From Lachnospiraceae bacterium (lineage in GTDB: Bacteria; Bacillota; Clostridia; Lachnospirales; Lachnospiraceae): DNA of 64,000 nucleotides. The notes beneath the pieces were generated by a model. That model worked only from the letters and a program-made list of their open reading frames with translations. It did no database searches and had not been told where the DNA came from. Shown here in pieces: positions 43,440 through 52,940 of the stretch. The stretch lies in assembly GCA_009774245.1 (NCBI GenBank), contig VSNM01000002.1, positions 62,001 to 126,000 of the forward strand, written 5' to 3'. Position 1 is the first letter of the stretch. Every line of letters starts with the position of its first letter. The position numbers were made by a program, and so were the translations under genes.

Positions 43440-44180
43440 TCATCTGTCCATGATCTGTCTGACCGCCCTTTTCATCCGTTTTTTGACGGGTTCTTTGATA
43501 AAATTTGGATACTGCGCATTCGTGCCCTCCCATTTGTGGAAGGCAAACGGCGTGATTCCCTGCACTTCCGGTATCATTTTCTCATGACTGTAGTACTTCG
43601 CCACCTCCAGCGGGGCGATGCGCATCCCCTCCGCCTCCAGCAGATGACGGATTTTGCAGCAGATGAAACCATCCTCATAATACCACATTTTGCCATACGC
43701 ATACTCCCCCTCCCACGGAATCCCCGCTTTCTTCGGGAAATCCATCAGGCGCTTGCTCCGGATACCGGCACTGTTTCCCACGCGGCAGATATTCCCGTCC
43801 CTGTCGCGGTACGTAGTCGTATCCCCCTCCGGCGGAAGCGGCCACGGCGCCCCGATATAATCATAGTCCAGAAATTCATCGCGCCACATTTCAGGATGCA
43901 CGACAAATCCGTCCGCATGGACGATCAACGCGAAATCCGTGTGAATGTGATCTCCCAGCTCGTAGACCATCTTGTAGTTAAACGCGTCAATGTTCGTCAA
44001 CTCATCTGTATGACTGTAGCGAATCCCCTTTGGCAGTCCGAACGGCTTTCTGTGCGTGATCAGCACCACATCGCCAAAATCGATACCGCGCATACTGTAC
44101 TGCATTGCCTTGATCGTCGCCCTGACATTGACACTCGTCATCGCAGCCAGTGTCACGTTCGCGAGCCTGCGCTTTTCCAT
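43440..44180 (-). CDS. DUF5672 family putative glycosyltransferase
   Basis: A 246-residue soluble protein with the DUF5672 pattern: VNVRATIKAMQYSMRGIDFG at the start, TDFALIVHADGFVVHPEMW, FLDYDYIGAPWPLPPEGD, then VGNSAGIRSKRLMDF and the YYEDGFICCKIRHLLEAEGM block. HADG is a candidate metal or donor site. The family is frequent next to capsule genes and is thought to transfer sugars, without proof I can cite. GGAGGAAATATAAGA precedes the ATG. Confidence 0.78.
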   Translation of the reverse strand: MEKRRLANVTLAAMTSVNVRATIKAMQYSMRGIDFGDVVLITHRKPFGLPKGIRYSHTDELTNIDAFNYKMVYELGDHIHTDFALIVHADGFVVHPEMWRDEFLDYDYIGAPWPLPPEGDTTTYRDRDGNICRVGNSAGIRSKRLMDFPKKAGIPWEGEYAYGKMWYYEDGFICCKIRHLLEAEGMRIAPLEVAKYYSHEKMIPEVQGITPFAFHKWEGTNAQYPNFIKEPVKKRMKRAVRQIMDR

Positions 44181-44206
44181 TCTTATATTTCCTCCGTCAT
44201 ATACAT

Positions 44207-45268
44207 CTATCGTACAAACAATTTACGTACTTTCCTCTTCGCGCTATTCCAGTAATGCCGCATCTGATATCTCTTATAAAAGCGCTGCGCCTTCTGATAT
44301 GCCTTCTCCTTGTCCGCATCCGCGATCGGCTGGTTGCGCCTCGCATACACCGGAGAGCTCTGCTGGTACCGCGCAAGCTCCTTCCTGCATTCCTCCGCCG
44401 AAAACAGCCTTCCCTGCCTGTCCTGATACGTCCAGCCCTCATAGATATTCTGCTCCGATGCCCAATATCCGTCAGAGACATTGTGCCGCGCCCAGTACTT
44501 TGGCGCGATGATCATTCGGACAGTCGTGCTCGTAAAAGCCGGAAAATACGTAAACGAAGAGTTGGCAAGCAGCAAGTACTTTGCGTTCTTGATGATCGAA
44601 TAATCCTTTGCGAGGTCAAAATTGTATGCCTTCACACCGGGAATCAGCTTTTCGGCCTCTTTCACATCATTGGTGATAATCATGAACCGCATCCTGGGAT
44701 TAATCTTTCTCATGTTTTTCATGCCGTGCAGCCAGTATCTCTTCTCCAGAAACAGCTCGGGGGAATCCATATAATCCGTACAACGCAGATGGATGATACA
44801 CAGATCGTCCTGGCTGTATTCATAACAGTCGTACTCCGGCTTCACCCTGAGCCACTGCCTGATCGCATCCTTATAAGGCAGAAAGTAGTCCTCAGCCTGC
44901 ATATTCCCATAGACAAGGACGTTTTCCCCCACGCCGCCCGCATTCAGGTTCAGCAGTGTCTCGTCCGTGCCCGTGATGTACGCCCCATGCTCAATGTCAT
45001 GTCTGGAATTTGCCAGATAGAGTCTGTCCTCCCTCTCATGATAGACCTTCGCAAAGTCCTCCTTTTCCGCCGGGACGCCAAATTCCAGCTCCATAAAATA
45101 CAGACCACACTGGCTGTGGATGTTGTTTGCCAGCGTCTCGCTGCCCAATATGCTGTAGTCGCACTGGTTGCGCATCGCGATGCACCGCGTCGTGACATAA
45201 CAGAACAGCTGATTGCCAAGTCCCTGCCCCCTCAATAATTCTGTTGCAATGAGTGGTTTTTTTTCCAT
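44207..45268 (-). CDS. GT11-like fucosyltransferase, divergent
   Basis: A 353-residue protein. LLRGQGLGNQLFCYVTTRCI at the start and LLLANSSFTYFPAFTSTTV late in the chain match the alpha-1,2-fucosyltransferase (GT11) plan. The donor-binding HxRRxDY motif of the family reads IIHLRCTDYM, with one arginine replaced by cysteine, so the sugar used may not be GDP-fucose. The ATG at 45266-45268 has GGAGG at five bases; the TTG four codons earlier is less likely. A basic C-terminal tail (RKVRKLFVR) may bind the membrane. Confidence 0.75.
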   Translation of the reverse strand: MEKKPLIATELLRGQGLGNQLFCYVTTRCIAMRNQCDYSILGSETLANNIHSQCGLYFMELEFGVPAEKEDFAKVYHEREDRLYLANSRHDIEHGAYITGTDETLLNLNAGGVGENVLVYGNMQAEDYFLPYKDAIRQWLRVKPEYDCYEYSQDDLCIIHLRCTDYMDSPELFLEKRYWLHGMKNMRKINPRMRFMIITNDVKEAEKLIPGVKAYNFDLAKDYSIIKNAKYLLLANSSFTYFPAFTSTTVRMIIAPKYWARHNVSDGYWASEQNIYEGWTYQDRQGRLFSAEECRKELARYQQSSPVYARRNQPIADADKEKAYQKAQRFYKRYQMRHYWNSAKRKVRKLFVR

Positions 45269-45286
45269 GTCATCCTCCAATTCTGC

Positions 45287-47029
45287 CTACAGCGACGTCC
45301 TCGTAATCTTCCCTTCATCCACCTTGTAGATGATATCGCACTTCTCGATCGTGTTGAGCCGGTGCGCGATGATCACCATCGTCTTTCTGCCATGAAAACT
45401 GTTGATCGCCTCCATGACTGCCGCCTCCGTCTCGTTGTCGAGCGCGGAGGTCGCCTCGTCAAACACCAGAATCTCAGGATTGTGGTACAGCGCCCTCGCG
45501 ATGCCGAGGCGCTGCCGCTGTCCGCCGGAGATGCGCACGCCCCTGTCGCCGATCGCCGTGTCAAGCCCCTCGGGCAGTCCCCTGATAAAATCCGCCAGCT
45601 GCGCCTCCTCCAGGGCATCCCAGATGCGCGCGTCGTCAATCTCGTCGTCCGCGATGCCAAACGCGATATTATTCCGGACCGGCTCGTCCACCAGATAGAT
45701 CGACTGCGGGATATACCCAATCTGCGCAAGCCACGCCGGATAATTGTCAAAGATATCCACGCCGTCGCAGAGAATCGCGCCCTCCCGAACCTTCAACAGT
45801 CCCAGCAGGATGTCCACGATCGTCGATTTTCCGGCGCCTGACGGTCCCATGATGCCGACAGACTTCCCGCAGGGAACGACCATGTTCGCCCTGTCAAAGA
45901 TCAGCTTATCCGTGTTGGGATACGCGTACACGATATCCCTCAGCTCAATCCGGTCATGCAGCTGCATCGTCTTTGACGCATCGACCGGCCGCAATGTCTG
46001 ATTGTTCCTCCTGCTGATCTCATTGATGTTCATGTTCTCATACACATAATCCAGACACGGCTTAAAGTACGAAATATCTGTCATATACGTATTGATGCGG
46101 TTCACACTCGGCATCATGCGGATTGCCGCCACGCCGAAGGCCGTCAGGATCGGCACGAGGGTGGAAGCGTCATTTCCCGCAAGGATATAGAGAATGATAT
46201 AACCCAGGATACTCGCGATAAAGATTGTCTCAATCAAAAGGCGGGGCATATTGTTCATCACGGCGTAGCGCTTGCTGTAGCCGGCGCCAATCTTACCGCT
46301 TTCCTCATAGTTGTCCGCAAAGAAGGACTCCCTGTGGAGCACCTTGACATCCTTGATGCCATAGATGGCCTGTATCCTCCACTTCGCGATCCTTGACTGG
46401 ATCGCCAGATTCTTCTCTCCCAGTTTGGCGAGCCGCGGCTTTAGTATTTTCAGTATCACAACAGAGAGAATCCCAAACACCACGATCAGAAACAGCAGCA
46501 GCTTCCACTCCGTCGCGACCATCACAACGCACAGCAGCGCGAACACGACCGCCTCCGAGACAAGGGATATCATCGCCATCAGAATGTTGAACACATTCGG
46601 AATATCGCTGTCTGTCAGACGAAACACCGTCGGGATGTCCGCGTCGAGATAAAATTCATACGGTCTGTTCAGAAACTCCCGCAGCACCTGGCTGATCAGC
46701 TTATTCCGGTTGAATGCGATGAACCGGTTCTGTGCATTCGTTAGAAAGAGCATAAAAATATTTTTCAGCGTATATACCACGATCATTGCAGCCAGGAGCG
46801 GCACGATAAACTCCTCGATGCTCCCGGTATGCAGAATGTCCATGATCAGGCGGATATATTTGTTTTCCTGCGCCTTGGCAGGATCTATGAGCACCCACAC
46901 GACAGGAAGCAGACCGGACACGCTCATCGTCTCCAGCAGACCGCCTATAAAAATCAGTATGCCCAGAAAACAGATCTGTATCTTCTGCCTCCTGTCAAGA
47001 ATATACCGCATTTTCTTAATAATATCCAT
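45287..47029 (-). CDS. PglK/MsbA-like ABC flippase, copy 2
   Basis: A 580-residue half-size exporter with six helices (about 15-320) and an ATPase domain. Walker A is GPSGAGKSTIVDILLG near 385, the signature ISGGQRQRLGIARALYHNPE is near 490 and VFDEATSALDNETE follows. The start MDIIKKMRYILDRRQKIQIC and overall order match the flippase at 20625-22379, so the locus has two lipid-oligosaccharide flippases. The ATG at 47027-47029 follows GGAGGAAAAAG. It lies between the GT11-like gene and the SGNH/MBOAT pair and may flip a different glycan from copy 1. Confidence 0.87.
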   Translation of the reverse strand: MDIIKKMRYILDRRQKIQICFLGILIFIGGLLETMSVSGLLPVVWVLIDPAKAQENKYIRLIMDILHTGSIEEFIVPLLAAMIVVYTLKNIFMLFLTNAQNRFIAFNRNKLISQVLREFLNRPYEFYLDADIPTVFRLTDSDIPNVFNILMAMISLVSEAVVFALLCVVMVATEWKLLLFLIVVFGILSVVILKILKPRLAKLGEKNLAIQSRIAKWRIQAIYGIKDVKVLHRESFFADNYEESGKIGAGYSKRYAVMNNMPRLLIETIFIASILGYIILYILAGNDASTLVPILTAFGVAAIRMMPSVNRINTYMTDISYFKPCLDYVYENMNINEISRRNNQTLRPVDASKTMQLHDRIELRDIVYAYPNTDKLIFDRANMVVPCGKSVGIMGPSGAGKSTIVDILLGLLKVREGAILCDGVDIFDNYPAWLAQIGYIPQSIYLVDEPVRNNIAFGIADDEIDDARIWDALEEAQLADFIRGLPEGLDTAIGDRGVRISGGQRQRLGIARALYHNPEILVFDEATSALDNETEAAVMEAINSFHGRKTMVIIAHRLNTIEKCDIIYKVDEGKITRTSL

Positions 47030-47055
47030 CTTTTTCCTCCCAGACGCTATCCCTG

Positions 47056-48111
47056 TCAATCAAAAAACCCCTCATAGTCATAATTCAGGTAATACTGCCG
47101 CTCCTGCTCATAGCGCTCCATATAGTTTTCCTTCGTCACTAGCCCCTCCCCCGCCGCGAGCCACTCCAGTATCATGGAATTGACGTGGGATGCGTAGTGC
47201 TCCTTGTCCCTGTAATTGTCCAGATCTGTTATTATATCATATCTGTCATGAAAATTATATAATTTTACGTTCGGACATTCCAAAAGCATCTCTGTCGCGA
47301 TCAGCTCCGCCTCGAAATAATAGTTGATCATGCCCTCCTGGTTCATGAAATCCCACCAGCAGATGCTGTAGGGCGTATAGAAAATATAAAATGTCGTATC
47401 CGGATATCTGTTCACAAGATCCACAAAATTCTGCCGGATATTGCCCGTCACCATCTCGACGTCCGCCGCCGTGAGTCCCGGCGCTTCGGGCGCCTTCTCC
47501 TCCCAGCGGTCATAGCTGGCCATCACATTCTCATAGCCGGTCTCCTTCTCCCACGAGGAATACTCGTCGAGCGTCGTACTCTGCTGCCCGGTGAGCGTCA
47601 TGATCAGATTGTTCAGCACGCCGTGGTACCACACATTTTTGTTAAACACATAGCGCACATCATTCCATGGATTATCGTCGTAAAGATATGTCGGATATCC
47701 GTCATATGTCATATAGTCCTTGTCCCTGAGAATCGCATTGGCATCCATCGTCCAGATGACCGTCCTAAGCTCCCCGTTCCGCCGCAATGCGCGCTCCAGA
47801 TTCTCCGACAGCTCCTTGTAGGAGGCCCCGGAAAACGTCTCTTTCACCGATGTCACCCCGAACAGCGCATCCGCCTCGCTCGGCTTAAAATTCTGCGCCA
47901 TCGACGTTCCTGTGATCACCGCGTCATAGTCAAAATGCCTTGAAATCCCATCATTCATATACCGCTCGTCGTACATCCTGTAAGACACAAACGGAAACGG
48001 CTTGTGATAATGAAAGTACGGATCAAAAATCCAGAATACGACCAGCATAAGCAGGATGCTGCCCGCCAGTACCGTCATGCACGCGGCAAACCACTTTTTC
48101 GCATGCGCCAT
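47056..48111 (-). CDS. SGNH-like extracytoplasmic protein paired with MBOAT (DltD/AlgX-like)
   Basis: A 351-residue protein with one N-terminal membrane helix (about 8-28) and an outer domain. AVITGTSMAQNFKPSEADAL holds the GTSMAQN block that replaces GDSxxxN in DltD/AlgJ-like proteins. The later DRYDIITDLDNYRDKEHYAS supplies the Asp-x-x-His pair (DKEH). Such proteins act with an MBOAT acyltransferase to place acyl groups on exported glycans, and the MBOAT gene is directly upstream. GAGGTGG lies before the ATG at 48109-48111. The acyl group is unknown. Confidence 0.78.
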   Translation of the reverse strand: MAHAKKWFAACMTVLAGSILLMLVVFWIFDPYFHYHKPFPFVSYRMYDERYMNDGISRHFDYDAVITGTSMAQNFKPSEADALFGVTSVKETFSGASYKELSENLERALRRNGELRTVIWTMDANAILRDKDYMTYDGYPTYLYDDNPWNDVRYVFNKNVWYHGVLNNLIMTLTGQQSTTLDEYSSWEKETGYENVMASYDRWEEKAPEAPGLTAADVEMVTGNIRQNFVDLVNRYPDTTFYIFYTPYSICWWDFMNQEGMINYYFEAELIATEMLLECPNVKLYNFHDRYDIITDLDNYRDKEHYASHVNSMILEWLAAGEGLVTKENYMERYEQERQYYLNYDYEGFFD

Positions 48112-48160
48112 ACAGACCACCTCGATCAAAAATCAAAATCATATATCAAAATCATAAAAA

Positions 48161-49624
48161 TCAAAAATTAAAGTACAAAAATTCACTGACATCCGAGAGC
48201 GAGAGCACGCTCCACAGAAGCAGTCCGACGGTCACCGCGATCCGTCTGCCCCCGTATCTGCCGTCGTTCACCTTCTCCTGCGTATTGCGCATCAGCACAC
48301 ACACCAATATCAGCAGCAGCGCAAACGCCGCAGGCACAATCCACGGCCAGGCCTGCATCAGACCACCCAGCCCCATCCGTCGGATTATCCGCACCTCCAG
48401 AATCCTGTCAAAGGCGCTGACCAGCCCGCCGCTCAGCGTCCCGTCTCCAACCACCGTCAGATTGCCGAGCATCTGCAGTCCCTGTCCTACAGACTCCGCC
48501 CGAAACATACTCCACGCGGCCGTGCAGAAGCAGAAGGTGACCGCCACCCTGACCACATGCGGTATCCTTCGCAAGACACGGTCGAAAAGGCGGTCAAAGA
48601 GATTCCCCAGTCCGTTCACGATTCCCCACAGGATAAATGTCCAGTTCGCACCATGCCAGAACCCGCTGACCAGAAACACAATCATGACATTTCCATACGT
48701 GCGCAGCGTCCCCTTCCTGCTGCCTCCCAGCGGGATATAGACATATTTCGTAAAAAAACGCGTCAGCGTCATATGCCATCTGTCCCAAAATTCCCTGACG
48801 GACGCCGCCTTATATGGAGAGTTAAAGTTGACAGGCAGCTCCACATTAAACAGAAATCCAATCCCGTACGCCATATCACAGTACCCACTGAAATCAAAAT
48901 AAATCTGCAGCGAATAGCATACCATGACCAGTACCGTGCTGACGCTGTTGAGCGCCTCCACATCGGCATAGCCTGCTGTCACCACCTTCGACAGCGTATC
49001 CGCAATCAGCACCTTCTTAGCCATGCCAAGCGCGAAGGCATATATCCCCTTACACAGATTCTCATACTGAATGTGATGATTCTCCTGCACGCGCAGCTGC
49101 GGAATCAGCTCGTCATGGTACACGATCGGCCCCGCGATCAGCTGTGGAAAAAAGGACACATACGCCGCGTACTCCAGCAGACTATACCGCTCGCAGTCTC
49201 CCCGGTACGAATCGATCACATACGACAGCTGCTGAAACGTGTAAAAGCTGATTCCCAGAGGAAGCGCCAGACGCAAAAAGTGATAGTCCGTATGAAACAC
49301 CGCATTGACATTTTCTATAAAAAAATCATAGTATTTAAAGCAGAACAAAATCCCCAGATTATAGCACAGTCCCAGCGCCAGAAAAAGCTTTCGCCACGCC
49401 GGCCTCCCCGCCCTGTCCATGAGCCCTGTCAGCAGATAGTTGACCAGAATGCTGATCACGAGCATCACCAGATACCAGACGCTGTTGTATCCATAAAACA
49501 CCATGGACATCAGGATCAGATACCCCAGCGCAGCTTTTTCCAGCTTCCTGTGGTGCAGCCAGTAATAACCGGCCACTGCCAGAGGAAGAAACAAAAAAAC
49601 AAATAGATAGGAATTAAAAAGCAT
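48161..49624 (-). CDS. MBOAT O-acyltransferase (AlgI/DltB-like)
   Basis: An integral membrane enzyme of 487 residues with about ten helices that moves an acyl group through the membrane onto a glycan. Family marks are FNSYLFVFLFLPLAVAGYYW, LPLGISFYTFQQLSYVIDSY, the REFWDRWHMTLTRFFTKYVY block and the catalytic histidine in VFLVSGFWHGANWTFILWG. The ATG at 49622-49624 sits behind GAGG and six bases from the previous stop. It probably works with the SGNH-like protein encoded after it. Confidence 0.92.
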   Translation of the reverse strand: MLFNSYLFVFLFLPLAVAGYYWLHHRKLEKAALGYLILMSMVFYGYNSVWYLVMLVISILVNYLLTGLMDRAGRPAWRKLFLALGLCYNLGILFCFKYYDFFIENVNAVFHTDYHFLRLALPLGISFYTFQQLSYVIDSYRGDCERYSLLEYAAYVSFFPQLIAGPIVYHDELIPQLRVQENHHIQYENLCKGIYAFALGMAKKVLIADTLSKVVTAGYADVEALNSVSTVLVMVCYSLQIYFDFSGYCDMAYGIGFLFNVELPVNFNSPYKAASVREFWDRWHMTLTRFFTKYVYIPLGGSRKGTLRTYGNVMIVFLVSGFWHGANWTFILWGIVNGLGNLFDRLFDRVLRRIPHVVRVAVTFCFCTAAWSMFRAESVGQGLQMLGNLTVVGDGTLSGGLVSAFDRILEVRIIRRMGLGGLMQAWPWIVPAAFALLLILVCVLMRNTQEKVNDGRYGGRRIAVTVGLLLWSVLSLSDVSEFLYFNF

Positions 49625-49629
49625 GATAA

Positions 49630-50667
49630 TCAACCTCTTTGCCTGAGCGGAAGCACAATCCTGTCATACAGCCACACGACAGCTGCGTACAATGCGGGCG
49701 ACAGGCAAAAAAGCTTCCTGCGCGCCCTGTCCCCCCTTGAGACAATCCCGCTCTCATATACCCTGTCCATCTCGGTCCTGTCCTTTTCCAGCTCCCTGAC
49801 AAGTCCCGCCGCGATCTCCCTGTTTCCCGCGTTTCTCGCATCGATATAATATGATAACAGGCGTCTGACAAAATAATATGCCGCCAGATCTGCCATCTGC
49901 GGCGAGACCATCTCCCTGATACAGGCAATGTGCTCGCGCCAGAACGGAATCTCATCGCCAAACATCCGCTCCCCCCGCGCCACATTCATGATGCTCCCCT
50001 CGCGGTCAAGCACATAATGATAAAAGCACTGGTCGATATACACTGCGCGCTCCGCCCTGCAGAAGGCGCGCGTCGTGTACATGATATCCTCCGAGTTCCT
50101 CCCCTTTGGAAATACCATCCCTTCCACCAAATCCCGCCGGAAGAGCTTGCTCCAGACAGAATTGTAAATGACATATTCATCCGGCCCGCTGATGTATATT
50201 TTCAGGAGCTCCTCCCGCGAGAGCGGTGTGATGCCGCCGCCGCCCCCCGACACGGTTCTGTCCCTGTACTCACTGAAATACCTGCATACCGCAAGCTGCG
50301 CGCCGTGCTCCACACATGCCCGGTGCATACACGCATACATATCCGGCTCTATCCAGTCGTCGCTGTCCACATATCCGATATAATCACCCGCCGCCAGCTC
50401 CAGCCCTGCGTTTCTCGCATCCGAGAGTCCGCCGTTTTGCTTGTGAACTACCCTGATGCGGCTGTCTCTTCTGGCATACGCGTCACACATTGCGGCGGAA
50501 GCATCCGTCGAACCGTCGTCCACAAGGATGATCTCAAGTCTGTGATAGGTCTGTTGTAATATGGACTTCATACACCGGTCGAGGTATTTTTCAACATTGT
50601 ATACAGGCACTATGACAGAGATCAGATCAGCCTCGTCCTGATTTTGATCTTGATTTTGCGTTTTCAT
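49630..50667 (-). CDS. Glycosyltransferase, GT2 family
   Basis: A 345-residue enzyme. After a polar low-complexity start (KTQNQDQNQDEAD) comes SVIVPVYNVEKYLDRCMKSI, EIILVDDGSTDASAAMCDAY, NGGLSDARNAGLELAAGDYI and the DxD motif YVDSDDWIEPDMY. This is the EpsJ/capsule type that often adds galactose or galactosamine. The ATG at 50665-50667 with GAGGCCGGAT is preferred over one 16 codons earlier. The C-terminal basic helix may attach to the membrane. Confidence 0.88.
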   Translation of the reverse strand: MKTQNQDQNQDEADLISVIVPVYNVEKYLDRCMKSILQQTYHRLEIILVDDGSTDASAAMCDAYARRDSRIRVVHKQNGGLSDARNAGLELAAGDYIGYVDSDDWIEPDMYACMHRACVEHGAQLAVCRYFSEYRDRTVSGGGGGITPLSREELLKIYISGPDEYVIYNSVWSKLFRRDLVEGMVFPKGRNSEDIMYTTRAFCRAERAVYIDQCFYHYVLDREGSIMNVARGERMFGDEIPFWREHIACIREMVSPQMADLAAYYFVRRLLSYYIDARNAGNREIAAGLVRELEKDRTEMDRVYESGIVSRGDRARRKLFCLSPALYAAVVWLYDRIVLPLRQRG

Positions 50668-50729
50668 ATCCGGCCTCACTCCTACGTTTTGCATTCCATC
50701 TGTTTTACATTCCATTTAAAGAACAGTTT

Positions 50730-51626
50730 CTAGCATATTCTTCCCGCGGCGTCGATCAGAAGCCACCCCGGCCAGTTGTCGTGCACGGTCTGTACATCCG
50801 AGACTTCATAGTTGTCATGGTGGAGCGGTCGTATCATGATCTTGTCCGCATTGCGGTTCAGCCGTGCCCCCCAGATGCTAAAGGTGCTGTTTGCGCAGAT
50901 ATTGTGCTTACATCGGCTCATCAGTTCCATGTCATGCAGACTCTCCCGCCCCGTGTTCCAGTCAACCACATGCATATTCTCCTGATCATAGTGTGCCTTC
51001 GCGTATGCCGCGTCATCCGAGAAAATATAAAACACCGGGTTTTCTATCCTGTCTGAAATATAGTCGATCGCACTGGCATAATACGCATCCGTGCAGATTC
51101 CCATGTACCGTTTCCCGTCCGCCACGGTGAGATAATCTTTGCGCCGGATGTGAATGCCCACTGCGTTTGTATGCTCCATCGTCTTAAGCAGCGCGCGGTT
51201 GCGCGCGTCAGCGCTCACGGGAAAGCAGATTTTCTCCTGCAATAGTGGTATTATATCTATATAATATCGTTCGCATCCCCAGAATCCGTAGAGGTACACA
51301 TCGTCCATGTCAAAGATTTCAGGCATGTACTCCCCGCGCTCCCTGACTGTCCGGTCGCGCCTGCCTGTGAGCTTGCGCCTTACCCTGTCCGCAAACCCCA
51401 TACGGTTATCCAGGAAGAGATGCCGCTCATCCGCCGTGCAGACTTCATACTGCAGCCCATCCAGCCACGCAAGCTCCAGCGCGCGCCACTCCCGATCCGC
51501 GCCCTCCGCGTCCCTGTACGCATACAGGTCCAGCTTCGCCTCTTTTCCGAGTGATCTGAACTTTTCATATAGGGCATACTGATACAGCTGATTGCCCAGC
51601 CCTCCCATGACATGTATGATAACCAT
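50730..51626 (-). CDS. Alpha-1,2-fucosyltransferase, GT11 family
   Basis: A 298-residue GT-B enzyme that is expected to transfer fucose from GDP-fucose. It has the opening MVIIHVMGGLGNQLYQYALY, the donor-binding AVGIHIRRKDYLTV (HxRRxDY intact), YIFSDDAAYAK and CANSTFSIWGARLN. All GT11 marks are complete, unlike in the protein at 44207. No GDP-fucose synthesis gene is in the window, so the donor must come from elsewhere. GGAGG precedes the ATG by six bases. Confidence 0.9.
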   Translation of the reverse strand: MVIIHVMGGLGNQLYQYALYEKFRSLGKEAKLDLYAYRDAEGADREWRALELAWLDGLQYEVCTADERHLFLDNRMGFADRVRRKLTGRRDRTVRERGEYMPEIFDMDDVYLYGFWGCERYYIDIIPLLQEKICFPVSADARNRALLKTMEHTNAVGIHIRRKDYLTVADGKRYMGICTDAYYASAIDYISDRIENPVFYIFSDDAAYAKAHYDQENMHVVDWNTGRESLHDMELMSRCKHNICANSTFSIWGARLNRNADKIMIRPLHHDNYEVSDVQTVHDNWPGWLLIDAAGRIC

Positions 51627-51641
51627 ATCGTTCCTCCATCT

Positions 51642-52940
51642 TCACCGCCGTCTGATCTCCTCCGTCCTGCACAGGCGGGCGCAGATGCACATGCAGGCAA
51701 ACACGCTTGTCATCAGCCCACGGAATGTAAACCAGTGATGCTCATAAGAATGCTGCCCCGCTAAGGCATACCACACAAACGGCATCACGGCGACCACCAC
51801 AAATGGGATACTATCGCAGATAACAGATACGATCTGTCTCCTGTTTCGCAATACACCCGCTATCGTGACGGCGATACACACCACAATCAGAATCAGATAT
51901 GGTTCCTCCAGATAGAACTCAATGTTCCGAAACCATGTGTCAAACGTCGTGATCGCCTCACCGTTCTCCACATGAGACGAGCGCAGCAGGATCTGTGACA
52001 ACGCGTTTGCGATCACATCATCCCCCAGTATTATCGTGCTCAGAACCCACTTTCCTGCCCACATCGCGCCATAGCCAAAGCCCCAGCTTATGGAATAACT
52101 GATGATATTTTTGATTTTTGTCCAGAGATCACTGTCCGCGGCAAGCAGCAGAAAACAGGTCAGCGGAACGCCAAGACTGGCGATCGGATATGTCAGGAAA
52201 TCAAAATAGCTCGTCGCCATACCAATAATCTGAAAATAAAATAACATCCCGTTTCTTTCCACAAGCCGGTCATATCGTCTGAGCAGAACCAGCACCGCGA
52301 TATTGACCAGATAAAATACAACAGAAAACTGTATCGAGAGCGGAATCACGATCGGCATCATAAAAAGCACAGCTATGACATATCCCCAGGCCTCCCCCCG
52401 GTATCCCCTGTCGCCCAGCGCGTTCCATATCAGAAGCACCAGCAGCACATCCAGCACGACATTCACAACACGCAGATCAGCATAATCAAACAACAGAAAA
52501 AACGGTTTCAATATGACGAGATAGCCATGCCAATATCTGGTATACTCGATCTCCTCATATGCCCCCTCCTCTGGATTCAGATAGCGCACCAGACCATCGA
52601 GCGGCCCCTCTCCGTAATCCGCACTCGTGCATGTCAGCGCCCTCTTCCACACCGGAAGCGGATTGTCGTAGACCGCGTTCCCCATCATCCACGCGTCCGT
52701 ATAATTGTCGAGCTGTGTGCAGGGATAACCCGGGATCACCCTGTGATACTCCCGCTCCGTTGTCAGGATGTCCATGGATTGGAAGAGCTTCTCCTGCATC
52801 CGCCCCACAGGCAGCAGATATGCGAGCACCAGCAAAAGATACCCTGCCGCTATACCGGCCAGAAGCAGAATGACCGCCCTGATCACAGGCTTTATGAAAT
52901 TATTGAACAGGCTCTTTTCTGACATGTTACTCTTAACCAT
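51642..52940 (-). CDS. Multi-spanning membrane protein of unknown family
   Basis: A 432-residue protein with a first helix at about 20-45, a large outer loop to about 130 (TTEREYHRVIPGYPCTQLDN, then YTDAWMMGN) and eight to ten further helices. The loop after the first helix contains Asp and Tyr residues as in GT-C enzymes, but I recognise no family. The open frame starts at an ATG only one base after an AGAGGA. An ATG five codons later may be the real one. It overlaps the upstream GT-C gene by eight bases. Confidence 0.6.
   Translation of the reverse strand: MVKSNMSEKSLFNNFIKPVIRAVILLLAGIAAGYLLLVLAYLLPVGRMQEKLFQSMDILTTEREYHRVIPGYPCTQLDNYTDAWMMGNAVYDNPLPVWKRALTCTSADYGEGPLDGLVRYLNPEEGAYEEIEYTRYWHGYLVILKPFFLLFDYADLRVVNVVLDVLLVLLIWNALGDRGYRGEAWGYVIAVLFMMPIVIPLSIQFSVVFYLVNIAVLVLLRRYDRLVERNGMLFYFQIIGMATSYFDFLTYPIASLGVPLTCFLLLAADSDLWTKIKNIISYSISWGFGYGAMWAGKWVLSTIILGDDVIANALSQILLRSSHVENGEAITTFDTWFRNIEFYLEEPYLILIVVCIAVTIAGVLRNRRQIVSVICDSIPFVVVAVMPFVWYALAGQHSYEHHWFTFRGLMTSVFACMCICARLCRTEEIRRR

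Noticed and set aside
44150..45238. 362-codon open frame opposite the GT11-like gene
   Set aside because: The composition is that of an antisense shadow, and the minus-strand frame carries family motifs.
48557..49606. 349-codon open frame opposite the MBOAT gene
   Set aside because: The opposite strand encodes an intact MBOAT protein; this frame has no family features.
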